From positions 1 through 64,000 of the forward strand of contig QKPN01000012.1 in NCBI GenBank assembly GCA_003258405.1: a stretch of 64,000 nucleotides of DNA, written 5' to 3'. The stretch comes from Rhodobacteraceae bacterium DSL-40 (GTDB lineage Bacteria > Pseudomonadota > Alphaproteobacteria > Rhodobacterales > Rhodobacteraceae). The stretch's first letter is position 1, and every line of letters starts with the position of its first letter. The notes beneath the pieces are model-generated. The model searched no databases and had not been told where the DNA came from. It saw nothing but the letters and a program-made list of their open reading frames with translations. A program made the translations under genes and the position numbers. This document shows, in pieces, positions 19,409 through 28,493 of the stretch.

Positions 19409-19645
19409 GTCCCCGCCCCCCAGCAAGAAGAACATGCACGGAACATAGCAGGTTTGGCGCCGGAGCGGCGGGCGCGTTCATGAACTGGCTAACGGCGGGC
19501 GGCGTATGGCAATTTGCCATATGGATTCCATACGGATTCCATATCGATTCCAGATAGCCCGTTCCCCGCCTTCCGTCCCTGTTGTCAGGGCGCCGCGCAG
19601 GGTATAGTTCTTCACGCTTCCGAGCCCCTGAGATCAGTGTCCGCC

Positions 19646-20884
19646 ATGGCCGAAGAATTCTACCGCATCAAGCGCCTGCCCCCGTACGTGTTCGCCGAGG
19701 TCAACCGCCTCAAGGCAGAATACCGCGCCGGCGGCATGGACATCATCGATTTCGGCATGGGCAATCCCGACATGGATACGCCGAGCCACATCGTTGAAAA
19801 GCTTGTGGAAACTGTCCGCAAGCCGCGCACGCACCGCTATTCCGCCTCCAAGGGCATCCCCGGTCTGCGCCGGGCTCAGGCGGGCTACTATGCCCGCCGC
19901 TTCGGCGTGAAGCTCAACCCAGAGACCGAGGTCATCGCGACGCTCGGGTCCAAGGAGGGTCTGGCCAACCTCGCCATGGCGATCACCGCGCCGGGCGACG
20001 TGATGCTGGTGCCGAACCCCTCCTATCCGATCCATCCCTACGGCTTCATGATCGCCGGCGGCACCCTCCGCCACGTCCCCACCCTGCACGACGGCCGCTT
20101 CGATCCCGAGCAGTATCTCCGCTCGCTCGAGCGCGCTGTGGTCCATTCGGTGCCGAAGCCCGTCGCTCTCGTCGTCTCGTTCCCCTCGAACCCGACAGCG
20201 CAGATCTGCGATCTGGATTTCTACAAGGATCTCATTGCCTTCGCGAAAAAGCACCACCTCTGGGTGCTCTCGGACCTCGCCTATGCCGAGATCTATTTCG
20301 ATGGCAATCCGCCGCCCTCGATCCTGCAGGTCGAAGGCGCGAAGGACGTGGCGGTCGAGTTCACCTCGCTCTCCAAGACCTTCTCGATGCCCGGCTGGCG
20401 CATGGGGTTCGCGGTCGGCAACGACCGCCTGATCTCCGCGCTCACCCGCATCAAGTCCTATCTCGACTACGGCGCCTTCACCCCGGTCCAGGTCGCCGCC
20501 GCCGCCGCGCTCAACGGACCGCAGGACTGCATCGCCGAGATCCGCGACATCTATCGCTCGCGCCGGGACGTGCTCGTCGAATCGATGGGCCGCGCCGGCT
20601 GGGACATCCCGCCGCCGCCGGCCACCATGTTTGCCTGGGCGCCCCTGCCGGAGGCCTTCCGCGAGATCGGCTCCATGGCCTTCTCGAAGATCCTGCTGCG
20701 CGAGGCCGAGGTCGCGGTCGCGCCCGGCATCGGCTTCGGGGAATACGGTGAGGGCTATGTGCGCATCGGTCTGGTCGAGAACGAGCACCGCATCCGTCAG
20801 GCTGCACGCAATGTGAAACGGATGATCGCACGCGCCCCGGAAATTCTCGCGCAGGAGGAGGCCGAGGCCACCGAAGTGGCCTGA
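19646..20884 (+). CDS. alaC: AlaC-type glutamate-pyruvate aminotransferase
   Basis: This is a 412-residue fold-type I PLP aminotransferase. It closely matches the AlaC pattern through its length: RIKRLPPYVFAEVNRLK, IIDFGMGNPDMDTPSHIVEKL, HRYSASKGIPGLRRA, VPNPSYPIHPYG and the PLP-lysine site SLSKTFSMPGWRMGF. It should interconvert pyruvate and glutamate with alanine and 2-oxoglutarate. ATG 19646 is used; the upstream in-frame extension has no ribosome site. In many alphaproteobacteria this gene is directly followed by hom. Here about 1.5 kb separates them. Confidence 0.88.
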   Translation: MAEEFYRIKRLPPYVFAEVNRLKAEYRAGGMDIIDFGMGNPDMDTPSHIVEKLVETVRKPRTHRYSASKGIPGLRRAQAGYYARRFGVKLNPETEVIATLGSKEGLANLAMAITAPGDVMLVPNPSYPIHPYGFMIAGGTLRHVPTLHDGRFDPEQYLRSLERAVVHSVPKPVALVVSFPSNPTAQICDLDFYKDLIAFAKKHHLWVLSDLAYAEIYFDGNPPPSILQVEGAKDVAVEFTSLSKTFSMPGWRMGFAVGNDRLISALTRIKSYLDYGAFTPVQVAAAAALNGPQDCIAEIRDIYRSRRDVLVESMGRAGWDIPPPPATMFAWAPLPEAFREIGSMAFSKILLREAEVAVAPGIGFGEYGEGYVRIGLVENEHRIRQAARNVKRMIARAPEILAQEEAEATEVA

Positions 20885-20957
20885 CGGCCTTCCGTCGGCG
20901 AGAGACGCCAAAGCGCAACGAATCGGTTGCATGAATGGCTTGATGAGTGCATTGTCG

Positions 20958-20975
20958 TGCAACCAGGAGGTTGCA
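20958..20975. promoter_or_regulatory. Palindromic operator overlapping a ribosome site
   Basis: TGCAACC-AGGA-GGTTGCA is a perfect 7-bp inverted repeat with a 4-nt centre. A further GGTTGCA lies at 20925-20931. The palindrome contains the AGGAGG ribosome site of the AHSA1-like gene. It is a likely binding site for the ArsR-type regulator encoded in the same unit. As RNA, the same bases would also hide the ribosome site in a hairpin. Confidence 0.55.
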
Positions 20976-20977
20976 TC

Positions 20978-21466
20978 ATGACAGATCACATCGAACGCAG
21001 CATCGACATCGCCGCTCCGATCCCCAAGGTCTGGGCGGCGCTGACGGACCACATCCAGTTCGGCGAGTGGTTCGGCGCGAGCATCGACACACCGTTCCGG
21101 CTTGGCGAGGTCTCCCGCGGCAAGATCCACTGCATGCCCGGCAAGACGGTGCCATGGGAAGCGACAGTCACCGCCATCGAGCCGCAAACCCGCTTTGCCT
21201 ACACTTGGCATCCGTTCGCAGTGGATCCGGAGATCGACTACACCGCCGAGACGCCGACGCTCGTCGAATTCACGCTCAAGCCGATCGACACCGGCACCCG
21301 GCTCATCGTCCGGGAATCGGGCTTCGAGGGGGTGCTTGCCTCACGGCGTGGCGAAGCGATCCGGATGAATACCGACGGCTGGAGGGTCCAGATCGGCAAT
21401 ATCGCGCGATATGCCGAGGCGAACGCCGCGGAAGGACAGGAGGCGAATGCAACCGGCACCGACTGA
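20978..21466 (+). CDS. SRPBCC (AHSA1-like) domain protein
   Basis: This is a 162-residue START-like hydrophobic-pocket protein. The family pattern is clear: IERSIDIAAPIPKVWAALTD at the N-terminus, FGEWFGASIDTPFRLG, then WHPFAVDP and the C-terminal GWRVQIGNIARYAE helix. Such proteins are commonly encoded with a small ArsR regulator; the ligand is not known. The start ATG 20978 has AGGAGG 8 nt upstream. The 3' end overlaps the arsR-type gene by 20 nt, so the two form one unit. Confidence 0.88.
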   Translation: MTDHIERSIDIAAPIPKVWAALTDHIQFGEWFGASIDTPFRLGEVSRGKIHCMPGKTVPWEATVTAIEPQTRFAYTWHPFAVDPEIDYTAETPTLVEFTLKPIDTGTRLIVRESGFEGVLASRRGEAIRMNTDGWRVQIGNIARYAEANAAEGQEANATGTD

Positions 21467-21788
21467 CCTCGCCCACACGGCGTTCGCGCCTGTCTTCGCC
21501 GCCCTCGGTGACCCGACGCGGCTCACGATCGTTGCGACCTTGAGCGACGGCACGGCGCGCTCGATCTCCGAACTCACCACGGGGTCGGAGATGACCCGGC
21601 AGGCGATGACCAAGCACCTCAAGGTGCTGGAGGCAGCGGGGCTCGTCGCGAGCGAGCGGAGCGGGCGTGAGACCCGCTTCGCCTTTTGCCCTGACCGGCT
21701 CGACGATGCACGCGATGCGCTCGATGCGGTGGCCGCACGGTGGGATGCCGCACTGGCCCGGCTCAAGGCCTTCGCCGAACGGGACTGA
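21447..21788 (+). CDS. ArsR-family winged-helix regulator
   Basis: This 113-residue repressor-type protein has the family core FAALGDPTRLTIVATLSDG, a recognition helix region (EMTRQAMTKHLKVLEAAGL) and a beta wing (SERSGRETRFAF). No Cys-based metal motif is present, so it is the type that partners SRPBCC proteins rather than an arsenic sensor. AGGAGG precedes ATG 21447. It probably represses its own unit through the palindrome at 20958-20975. Confidence 0.9.
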   Translation: MQPAPTDLAHTAFAPVFAALGDPTRLTIVATLSDGTARSISELTTGSEMTRQAMTKHLKVLEAAGLVASERSGRETRFAFCPDRLDDARDALDAVAARWDAALARLKAFAERD

Positions 21789-21892
21789 TCTGGGGCGCTC
21801 GCCGCGTGCCTTGCGGCGCGGCAGCCAAAGTCCATCCGCGGCAAGCCGGATCACAGGAGGCCGCCGCCGCTTACACGCCCATCGACGACCGG

Positions 21893-22336
21893 ATGGCCCG
21901 CCTGGCACGCCGGGCCGTTCTCATGACCCACCGGCTCCAGATCCCGCCCTCCACCGGCCTCACCTTCTCCCACGGCATTCTCGTCACGGTGGCCCCGGGC
22001 GGGATCTTCGATCGGCATCCGGCGAGTCTGCTCGCGCTCAATCTCCTCGACATGATCTTCATCGCGAATCTCATCTCGACGGCTCGGGGACGCGGCAACA
22101 ACACCTACGACGCCGCGCATTTTGAGAAGACCGCCGGCGGACCGAACTCCGAACACGACGGCTCCGGTGCGGTGAAGCCCCGGATCCCGGCGACCATCGT
22201 CATCATTGCCGCGTTCCACTTGCTGCACGAAATTCTCGGAAAGAATTTCGGCGCCTGACGGCATCTCGCCGGGCTCACCCTCGTCCACCTCATCCTGCTT
22301 GCCACGGCCGCCGCGCTCATCCTTCGGCGTCGGCTG
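21893..22336 (+). pseudogene. Decayed membrane protein gene, UPF0114 (YqhA)-like
   Basis: The frame encodes THRLQIPPSTGLTFSHG, LLALNLLDMIFIANLIS, PRIPATIVIIAAFHLLHEIL, then a TGA at 22256-22258. After the TGA the same frame continues with LAGLTLVHLILLATAAALI before charged residues. The order (small aliphatic helix with a D, then [IV]PATIVIIAAFHLL, then a VHL helix) resembles the UPF0114/YqhA family, in which the last helix belongs to the same protein. The N-terminal membrane segment looks shortened. Likely a relic with an in-frame stop and a deletion. Alternatively the first part (to 22258) is a real short protein. Confidence 0.45.
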
Positions 22337-22417
22337 CCGCGGCAGCACCTCAACGCTGGACACGGCAGGGCGCGGGCGCTAGGCCACGGCGATCAATTTC
22401 GAGGAGACCGACTTCCC

Positions 22418-23704
22418 ATGACCCAGCCTCTACGCATCGGACTCGCAGGCCTCGGCACGGTGGGAACCGGCGTGGTGAAGATCGTCCAGCGTCAGGCCCC
22501 GATGCTCGCTGCCCGCGCTGGCCGCCCGATCGAGATCGCCGCCGTCTCCGCACGCTCGCGCCACCGCGACCGTGGCGTCGATCTCTCGGGCTACGCCTGG
22601 GAAGACGATCCGGTCGCGCTCGCCCGGCGCACCGATCTCGACCTCGTCATCGAGGTGATGGGCGGCGAGAATGGCCCGGCGAAGGCCACGACCATGGCAG
22701 CGCTCGGCTCCGGCAAGCATGTCGTGACCGCGAACAAGGCCATGATGGCCCGGCACGGCCAGCTCCTCGCCGAAACCGCCGAGGCCAATGGCGTCGGGCT
22801 CCGCTTCGAAGCGGCGGTGGCGGGCGGCATTCCTGCGGTGAAGGCGCTGACCGAGGGGCTTGCCGGCAATGCCATCAGCCGCGTCATGGGCGTGATGAAC
22901 GGCACCTGCAACTACATCCTGACCAAGATGGAAGCGACCGGAGCGGCCTATGACAAGGTGCTCGAGGAAGCGAAGAAGCTCGGCTACGCCGAGGCCGATC
23001 CGACCTTCGATGTCGGCGGCTTCGATGCCGCACAGAAGCTCGCGCTCCTTTCCGCCACCGCCTTCGGCACCCAGGTCGATTACGACCGCATCCTCATCGA
23101 GGGGATCGAGCGGGTAAACCTCGCCGATATCGAGCATGCCGCGGAGCTCGGCTACCGCATCAAGCTGCTTGGTGTTGCCCGCAAGACCCGCAGCGGCGTC
23201 GAGATGCGGATGCAGCCCTGCCTCGTTCCGGCGCACTCCGCGGTCGGCCAGCTCGAGGGCGTGACGAACATGGTGGTCTTCGAAGGCGACGCGGTCGGGC
23301 GCATCACGCTCTCCGGCCCGGGCGCGGGCGAAGGCCCCACCGCCTCGGCCATCATGGGCGACGTCGTGGATCTGGCGCGCGGATTCGTGCTGCCCGCCTT
23401 CGGCCAGCCCGCCGCGACCCTTGCCAGCCCCACGCCGGCCAACGCCACCGGCGAGGCCTCCTACTATCTCCGCATCCTGCTCACGGATGCACCGGGCACC
23501 CTCGCGAAGGTTGCCGCGGCGCTCGGCGAGAGCGGCATCTCCATCAACCGCATGCGTCAGGTCCAGCACACGGGCGGCGCGGCACCCGTCCTGATCGTGA
23601 CCCACGAGACCGGGCGCGACGCGCTCGACGCGGCCCTCGGCCGGATCTCGGCGCTCGAGGTCTGCCGCGAGGAGCCGATCGCGATCCGCATCGAGGACGT
23701 CTGA
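22418..23704 (+). CDS. hom: Homoserine dehydrogenase
   Basis: This 428-residue enzyme reduces aspartate semialdehyde to homoserine for threonine, methionine and isoleucine synthesis. It has an N-terminal Rossmann motif (GLAGLGTVGTGVVKI), the catalytic region GIPAVKALTEGLAGN with VMGVMNGTCNYIL, and YAEADPTFDVGGFDAAQKL. A C-terminal ACT domain (LLTDAPGTLAKVAAALGESG) probably senses threonine. Length is normal. The GNAT gene starts on the next base after its stop, so the two are co-transcribed. Confidence 0.96.
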   Translation: MTQPLRIGLAGLGTVGTGVVKIVQRQAPMLAARAGRPIEIAAVSARSRHRDRGVDLSGYAWEDDPVALARRTDLDLVIEVMGGENGPAKATTMAALGSGKHVVTANKAMMARHGQLLAETAEANGVGLRFEAAVAGGIPAVKALTEGLAGNAISRVMGVMNGTCNYILTKMEATGAAYDKVLEEAKKLGYAEADPTFDVGGFDAAQKLALLSATAFGTQVDYDRILIEGIERVNLADIEHAAELGYRIKLLGVARKTRSGVEMRMQPCLVPAHSAVGQLEGVTNMVVFEGDAVGRITLSGPGAGEGPTASAIMGDVVDLARGFVLPAFGQPAATLASPTPANATGEASYYLRILLTDAPGTLAKVAAALGESGISINRMRQVQHTGGAAPVLIVTHETGRDALDAALGRISALEVCREEPIAIRIEDV

Positions 23705-24256
23705 GTGGCGTCCGCGCGTCAGGAGATCGCCGTGCGGCCCTGCCGCGCTGCGGACCTCGAGGCCGTGCAGGCGATCTACGCCCATCACGTACGCCATGGC
23801 ACCGGCTCCTTCGAGGAGACGCCGCCGGATCTGGCGGAAATGACCCGGCGCTGGGAGCGTATTGCCGGCGCGGGCCTGCCCTGGCTCGTGGCGGAGCTGG
23901 GAGACCGCGTGGCGGGCTACGCCTATGCCGGGCCGTTTCACCCCCGCCCGGCCTATCGCTTCACGCTGGAGGATTCGGTCTATGTGGCGCCTGATGCCGC
24001 GCGTTGCGGCGCCGGGCGGGCGCTGCTCTCAGACCTCCTGCGCCGCTGCGAGGCGGCAGGGTTCCGCCAGATGGTGGCGGTGATCGGCGACAGCGCCAAT
24101 GCAGGCTCCGTCGGCCTTCACCGAGCCTTCGGCTTTACCTATGCCGGCGCGCTCTCCGCGGTGGGCTTCAAGTTCGGCCGCTGGCTCGACACCGTCACGA
24201 TGCAGCGCCCGCTCGGCCCCGGAAGCACCATCCTGCCGCCGGAACCGCAGCCCTGA
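23705..24256 (+). CDS. GNAT acetyltransferase, phosphinothricin-type
   Basis: This 183-residue acetyl-CoA N-acetyltransferase resembles Pat/Bar proteins. It has VRPCRAADLEAVQAIYAHHV and GTGSFEETPPDLAEM near the N-terminus. The acetyl-CoA loop lies around RCGAGRALLSDLLRRCEA, followed by VIGDSANAGSVGLHRAFGF. The substrate in this organism is unknown; relatives acetylate phosphinothricin or methionine sulfoximine-like amino acids. The start is GTG, immediately after the hom TGA. No mobile-element signs are seen near it. Confidence 0.85.
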   Translation: MASARQEIAVRPCRAADLEAVQAIYAHHVRHGTGSFEETPPDLAEMTRRWERIAGAGLPWLVAELGDRVAGYAYAGPFHPRPAYRFTLEDSVYVAPDAARCGAGRALLSDLLRRCEAAGFRQMVAVIGDSANAGSVGLHRAFGFTYAGALSAVGFKFGRWLDTVTMQRPLGPGSTILPPEPQP

Positions 24257-24336
24257 ACCGCGCCGCAATGCGGCTTGCCCCTCCTTGGCGCGGGGCCTAG
24301 AAGCACTAGGATCGGAGTATCAATTGGGGGCCCGAA

Positions 24337-25305
24337 ATGTCTGAACCGAACATCTTTGCCGACCGCATGCTGTCGCTCGGCCTTGCCCGTGTTTCCGAAC
24401 AGGCCGCGATCGCCGCGGCAAAGCTCATCGGCAGTGGCAATGAAAAGGCGGCCGACCAGGCGGCTGTGGATGCCATGCGCACGCAGCTCAACCTGCTCGA
24501 CATCGCTGGCGTCGTCGTGATCGGCGAAGGGGAACGCGATGAAGCGCCCATGCTCTACATCGGCGAAGAAGTTGGTTCGGGCCATGGCCCCGCGGTCGAC
24601 ATCGCACTCGATCCGCTCGAAGGCACGACCCTCTGCGCCAAGGACATGCCGAACGCGCTGGCCGTGATCGCCATGGGACCGCGCGGCTCCATGCTGCACG
24701 CCCCCGATGTCTACATGGATAAGCTCGCCATCGGCCCCGACTATCCCACGGACGTCGTGACCCTCGACATGTCGCCCTCCGAGCGCGTGAATGCGCTGGC
24801 CAAGGCCAAGGGCGTCGAGCCGCGCGAGATCAAGGTCTGCGTGCTCGAGCGCCCGCGTCATGAGGACATGATCGCCGAGCTCCGCTCGACCGGCGCACAT
24901 ATCCGCCTCATCACCGATGGTGACGTCGCCGGCATCATGCACTGCGCCGACGCGAACCGCACCAACATCGACATGTACATGGGGTCCGGCGGAGCGCCCG
25001 AGGGCGTTCTGGCCGCTGCGGCCCTGAAGTGCATGGGTGGCCAGATGTACGGCCGGCTGCTGTTCCGCAACGATGACGAGCGCGGCCGCGCCAAAAAGGC
25101 CGGCATCACCGATCTCGACAAGATCTACACCCGCGACGAGCTCGTGACCCGCGACGTGATTTTCGCCGCGACCGGGGTCACCGACGGCTCCATCGTGGGC
25201 GGCGCGCGCTGGGTCGATGGCTATCTCGAAACCGAGACCATCCTGATGCGCTCGAAGACCGGTTCGGTGCGCCACATCAGCTACCGTCAGAACAACAACC
25301 TCTGA
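24337..25305 (+). CDS. glpX: Class II fructose-1,6-bisphosphatase
   Basis: GlpX (322 residues) hydrolyses fructose-1,6-bisphosphate in gluconeogenesis and, where present, the Calvin cycle. Metal-site motifs VVIGEGERDEAPMLYIGEEVG and VDIALDPLEGTTLCA are present, followed by GSGGAPEGVLAAAALKCMGG. It lies 80 nt downstream of the GNAT gene, in the alaC-hom-glpX neighbourhood common in alphaproteobacteria. There is no Calvin-cycle gene in this window to tell which pathway dominates. Confidence 0.96.
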   Translation: MSEPNIFADRMLSLGLARVSEQAAIAAAKLIGSGNEKAADQAAVDAMRTQLNLLDIAGVVVIGEGERDEAPMLYIGEEVGSGHGPAVDIALDPLEGTTLCAKDMPNALAVIAMGPRGSMLHAPDVYMDKLAIGPDYPTDVVTLDMSPSERVNALAKAKGVEPREIKVCVLERPRHEDMIAELRSTGAHIRLITDGDVAGIMHCADANRTNIDMYMGSGGAPEGVLAAAALKCMGGQMYGRLLFRNDDERGRAKKAGITDLDKIYTRDELVTRDVIFAATGVTDGSIVGGARWVDGYLETETILMRSKTGSVRHISYRQNNNL

Positions 25306-25314
25306 GGCCAAGGC

Positions 25315-25593
25315 TTGGCTGAACCCAGGAGCAGAGGCGAGAAGATCGCCATCGCCTTCATGGCCGTCTGGACCATCGTCTGGACGGCCGGAATGCTGAT
25401 CGTGCTCTATGGTGTCGTGAAAGCACTGCTGGCGGGCAACCTGCCGGCGGTCGCCTTCATGCTGGTCTGGCTCGGGGCCGCCGGGCTCGGGCTCTTTCTC
25501 GGCGCGCGCAAGCTGCGCATGCTTCTCGTCTCCGGGCGGCCTGCACCGCCTTCCGCCCGGGACCACGAATGGCGCGACGGCACCCCCGGCTGA
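25315..25593 (+). CDS. Small two-helix membrane protein
   Basis: This 92-residue protein has two membrane helices (IAIAFMAVWTIVWTAGMLIVLYG and LPAVAFMLVWLGAAGLGLFLGA) and a basic, Pro-rich C-terminus. The start is TTG at 25315, 9 nt after the glpX stop, and the closest purine-rich site is GAGGCCAAGG, so the start is not certain. The family is not recognised. Co-transcription with glpX is likely from the spacing. Confidence 0.6.
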   Translation: MAEPRSRGEKIAIAFMAVWTIVWTAGMLIVLYGVVKALLAGNLPAVAFMLVWLGAAGLGLFLGARKLRMLLVSGRPAPPSARDHEWRDGTPG

Positions 25594-25633
25594 CCTCCGG
25601 GCCTGCCCAACCTATTTCCGTTCCGCAGATCTC

Positions 25634-26320
25634 TCAGGCGGCGCCGAGCGCGGCAAGCGCGCGGGCAATCGCAACGTCTTCCGGCGCCAGCGCCGCACCG
25701 CAGGCCCAGGGCCGAAAGCGCAGGCGCAGCGGCTCGAGAAGGCCGGGCCAGTCTCCATCGACGGCGCGATATCCTGCGGCGGAGACCGCACATGCGAACT
25801 CCGCCCAGTCGGTCGGAGCGGCGGAGCCCCCCTCGACCCAGACGGCACGGCCACCGCGGGCAAGCCGTCGCCAGTCGAACTTCGGGCCCGGATCGGATTT
25901 CCGGCCTGGCGCCATGTCTGAATGTCCGATGACATCGGCCGGGCCGATCCGCCAGCGCGCCATGATCCCGTCGAGAAGCCGCTCCAGAGCCGCCATCTGC
26001 GGCTCCGGAAACGGTGGGAACCCGGCAAGCGGACCGGGATTGGCAAGCTCGATTCCGATGGAGCAGGAATTCACATCGTCGGTTCCGCGCCAGGCGCCGC
26101 GGCCGGCGTGCCAGGCCCGCTCGGCTTCCTCCACGAGACGCCAGACGCGTCCGTCCTCGGCGATGAGATAGTGCGCGGAGACCTCGGCCGCCGGATCACA
26201 CAGCCGCTCCAGCGCCGCTTCCGCGCTTGCCATGGCCGTGTAGTGGATCACCACGATCGAAGGCCGCGCGCCGCCCCGGCGCGGGCCGAAATTCGGGCTT
26301 GGTCTGGAATGGATCTGCAC
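25634..26320 (-). CDS. N-acetylmuramoyl-L-alanine amidase (AmiD/AmpD-type)
   Basis: This 228-residue zinc amidase of the Amidase_2 family cleaves the MurNAc-L-Ala bond in peptidoglycan or its turnover products. It has the metal and active-site pattern VVIHYTAM (first zinc His), SAHYLIAEDGRVWRLVEE, SIGIELANPG with the catalytic glutamate, and IGHSDMAPGRKSDPGPKFDW (second His and Asp). No signal peptide is seen, which favours a cytoplasmic, AmpD-like recycling role. It lies 18 nt upstream of nothing it clearly serves; the next gene on the same strand is a lipoprotein. Confidence 0.87.
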   Translation of the reverse strand: MQIHSRPSPNFGPRRGGARPSIVVIHYTAMASAEAALERLCDPAAEVSAHYLIAEDGRVWRLVEEAERAWHAGRGAWRGTDDVNSCSIGIELANPGPLAGFPPFPEPQMAALERLLDGIMARWRIGPADVIGHSDMAPGRKSDPGPKFDWRRLARGGRAVWVEGGSAAPTDWAEFACAVSAAGYRAVDGDWPGLLEPLRLRFRPWACGAALAPEDVAIARALAALGAA

Positions 26321-26338
26321 CGGCGGTCCGGAGCCGCC

Positions 26339-26959
26339 TCAGCGCAGCGCCCGGTACGGGGCCGGATCCCAGCTGCAGGCAAACCCGTCGCCATCCGGAT
26401 CGAGCCCGAGGCTGTCCGAGCTCGGCCCGCCCGCGGCAAGGAAGGCGCGCTGCGCGTCATCCTGGCTGTTGTAGCGACGGCAGGCCGAGGAGATGCGAAG
26501 CCCGCGGGAGCGGGGATAGACGCTCTCGCCGAGCGCATTGCTGCTTTGCTGCGCAAAGAGCGCGATGTTCGGCCCCTGGATCTCGCTCGGAACGCCGGAG
26601 GGCTGGATCACCACGAGCTGCGACCGCGCCTCTGCCAGCTTCTGCTCGGCAAGGGCTGCGTCGATCTTCTGCTGCTCGAGCGAGAACTCCGCGAGGTTGA
26701 GGCGGTCGTCCCCGATCCTAGTGCCGGTGTGGTTGACCGAAGGCGAGACACCGGCCGTCGAGGCGCCGCCGTAGCTGCTGGCCGCGCCGGCATCGCCTGG
26801 GGTCAGTGGCGGGTTCCCAAAGGAGGAGGCTGTGCCGGTCGTCGGCGGCACACCATATCCGGGCGATGGCACCTCGTAGATGGTGGCATTGTCGGGAACC
26901 GACACCGCCGTGGTGCAAGCTGCGAGCGCGCAGGTCATAAGGGCCGCAAATACACGCAT
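26339..26959 (-). CDS. Lipoprotein with Excalibur-like C-terminal domain
   Basis: This 206-residue protein has a lipoprotein signal (MRVFAALMTCALAAC, lipobox LAAC). A low-complexity Ser/Gly/Thr/Pro stretch and a helical coiled segment (LEQQKIDAALAEQKLAEARSQ) lead to a C-terminal region, SACRRYNSQDDAQRAFLAAG then DPDGDGFACSW. That Asp-rich loop and paired Cys resemble the Excalibur calcium-binding domain. The ATG at 26959 has GGCGG upstream; earlier ATGs lie in the gatA intergenic region. It is likely outer-membrane anchored. The function is unknown. Confidence 0.8.
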   Translation of the reverse strand: MRVFAALMTCALAACTTAVSVPDNATIYEVPSPGYGVPPTTGTASSFGNPPLTPGDAGAASSYGGASTAGVSPSVNHTGTRIGDDRLNLAEFSLEQQKIDAALAEQKLAEARSQLVVIQPSGVPSEIQGPNIALFAQQSSNALGESVYPRSRGLRISSACRRYNSQDDAQRAFLAAGGPSSDSLGLDPDGDGFACSWDPAPYRALR

Positions 26960-27002
26960 CGCCAAACCGCCTTTCAAGATTGTGGATGCCTCAATCGTCC
27001 TT

Positions 27003-28493
27003 CTACCACCATTTTGCCGGTTTTGAAGAGAATCCGCTCGCGCGCTCGATCGCATAAGCCGTGTTGAGCATTTCGGCCTCTTCCCACGGGCGCCCGATGA
27101 TCTGAAGACCAAGCGGCAGCCCATGGCCGTCGAGACCGACGGGAACAGAAACCCCCGGTAGACCTGCAAGATTGACCGTCACGGTGAAGACATCGTTAAG
27201 ATACATCTGCACCGGATCGGCATCGGCCATTTCTCCGAGCGCAAAGGCAGAGGATGGCGTTGCAGGGGTCAGGATCGCGTCGATTCCACCGTCGAACGCC
27301 GCCTCGAAATCACGCTTGATGAGCGTCCGCACCTTCTGCGCACGCAGGTAGTACGCATCGTAATACCCGGCGGAGAGCACGTAGGTGCCGATCATCACGC
27401 GCCGCTGCACCTCGGCGCCGAACCCTTCGGCGCGGGTGCGCTCGTAGAGATCGGTGATGCCGTCGCCCGCCGCGAGCTTCGCCCGCCGGCCGTAGCGCAC
27501 ACCGTCATAGCGCGCGAGGTTCGACGAGGCTTCCGCCGGCGCGATCACGTAATAGGCGGGCAGCGCATATTTCGTGTGGGGAAGCGAGATGTCCACCACA
27601 TCGGCACCGGCATCGCGCAGCATCTCCGCGCCCTTCTGCCAGATCGCCTCGATCTCGGCGGGCATTCCATCGACCCGGTATTCCTTGGGGATACCGATCT
27701 TCTTGCCGCGGATATCGCCCGAAAGGGCCGCCTCGAAATCCGGCACCGGCAGATCTGCGGAGGTCGAATCCTTCGGATCATGCCCTGCCATTGCCTTCAG
27801 CATGATCGCGGCATCCCGCACCGTCTTGGCCATCGGCCCCGCCTGATCGAGCGAGGAGGCAAAGGCAACGATGCCCCAGCGCGAGCAGCGCCCGTAGGTG
27901 GGCTTCACGCCGACGATCCCGGTGAAGGCCGCGGGCTGGCGGATCGAGCCGCCGGTGTCGGTGCCGGTCGCACCGAGGCAGAGATCGGCCGAAACCGCCG
28001 CCGCCGAACCGCCCGAGGAGCCGCCGGGCGTAAGCGGACGATTGTCGCCCGCACGCTGCCAGGGGCTCTTCACCGGGCCGTAGCAGGAGGTCTCGTTCGA
28101 GCTCCCCATGGCAAACTCGTCCATGTTGAGCTTGCCGATGCAGACCGCCCCCTCGGCCCAGAGCTTCGCCGTGACGGTACTTTCATACTGCGGCAGAAAG
28201 CTCTCGAGAATGTTCGAGGCCGCCTGGCTCCGCACACCCTCGACGCAAAAGAGATCCTTGATGCCAAGCGGGATCCCGCAGAGATCGGGTGCCTCGCCTG
28301 CCTTCAGACGCGCATCCGCAGCCTGCGCCTGGGCCCGCGCCATGTCGGGCGTAAGCTCGGAATAGGCGTTGAGCGTCGCCGCCCCCTCTGCCGCGCCAAG
28401 GCAGGCCTCGGCAAGCTCGGCTGCGGTCAGATCGCCCGCGCGCAGGCTGTCGCGGGCCGCCGCGATCGTCAGTTCCGCAAGTCCCGTCATCAT
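27003..28493 (-). CDS. gatA: Glu-tRNA(Gln)/Asp-tRNA(Asn) amidotransferase subunit A
   Basis: GatA (496 residues) releases ammonia from glutamine so that GatB can amidate misacylated Glu-tRNA(Gln) or Asp-tRNA(Asn). It belongs to the amidase signature family: Lys in [15 protein letters not shown], cis-Ser in [12 protein letters not shown], and the nucleophile Ser in [14 protein letters not shown]. It overlaps gatC by 4 nt (ATGA). gatB is not in this window, which is common in this group. Its presence implies the indirect pathway for Gln-tRNA. Confidence 0.96.
   Translation of the reverse strand: MMTGLAELTIAAARDSLRAGDLTAAELAEACLGAAEGAATLNAYSELTPDMARAQAQAADARLKAGEAPDLCGIPLGIKDLFCVEGVRSQAASNILESFLPQYESTVTAKLWAEGAVCIGKLNMDEFAMGSSNETSCYGPVKSPWQRAGDNRPLTPGGSSGGSAAAVSADLCLGATGTDTGGSIRQPAAFTGIVGVKPTYGRCSRWGIVAFASSLDQAGPMAKTVRDAAIMLKAMAGHDPKDSTSADLPVPDFEAALSGDIRGKKIGIPKEYRVDGMPAEIEAIWQKGAEMLRDAGADVVDISLPHTKYALPAYYVIAPAEASSNLARYDGVRYGRRAKLAAGDGITDLYERTRAEGFGAEVQRRVMIGTYVLSAGYYDAYYLRAQKVRTLIKRDFEAAFDGGIDAILTPATPSSAFALGEMADADPVQMYLNDVFTVTVNLAGLPGVSVPVGLDGHGLPLGLQIIGRPWEEAEMLNTAYAIERASGFSSKPAKWW

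Noticed and set aside
26963-27169. An N-terminal extension of the Excalibur-like lipoprotein to 27169
   Set aside because: The extension overlaps gatA and would bury the lipoprotein signal; ATG 26959 has its own ribosome site.
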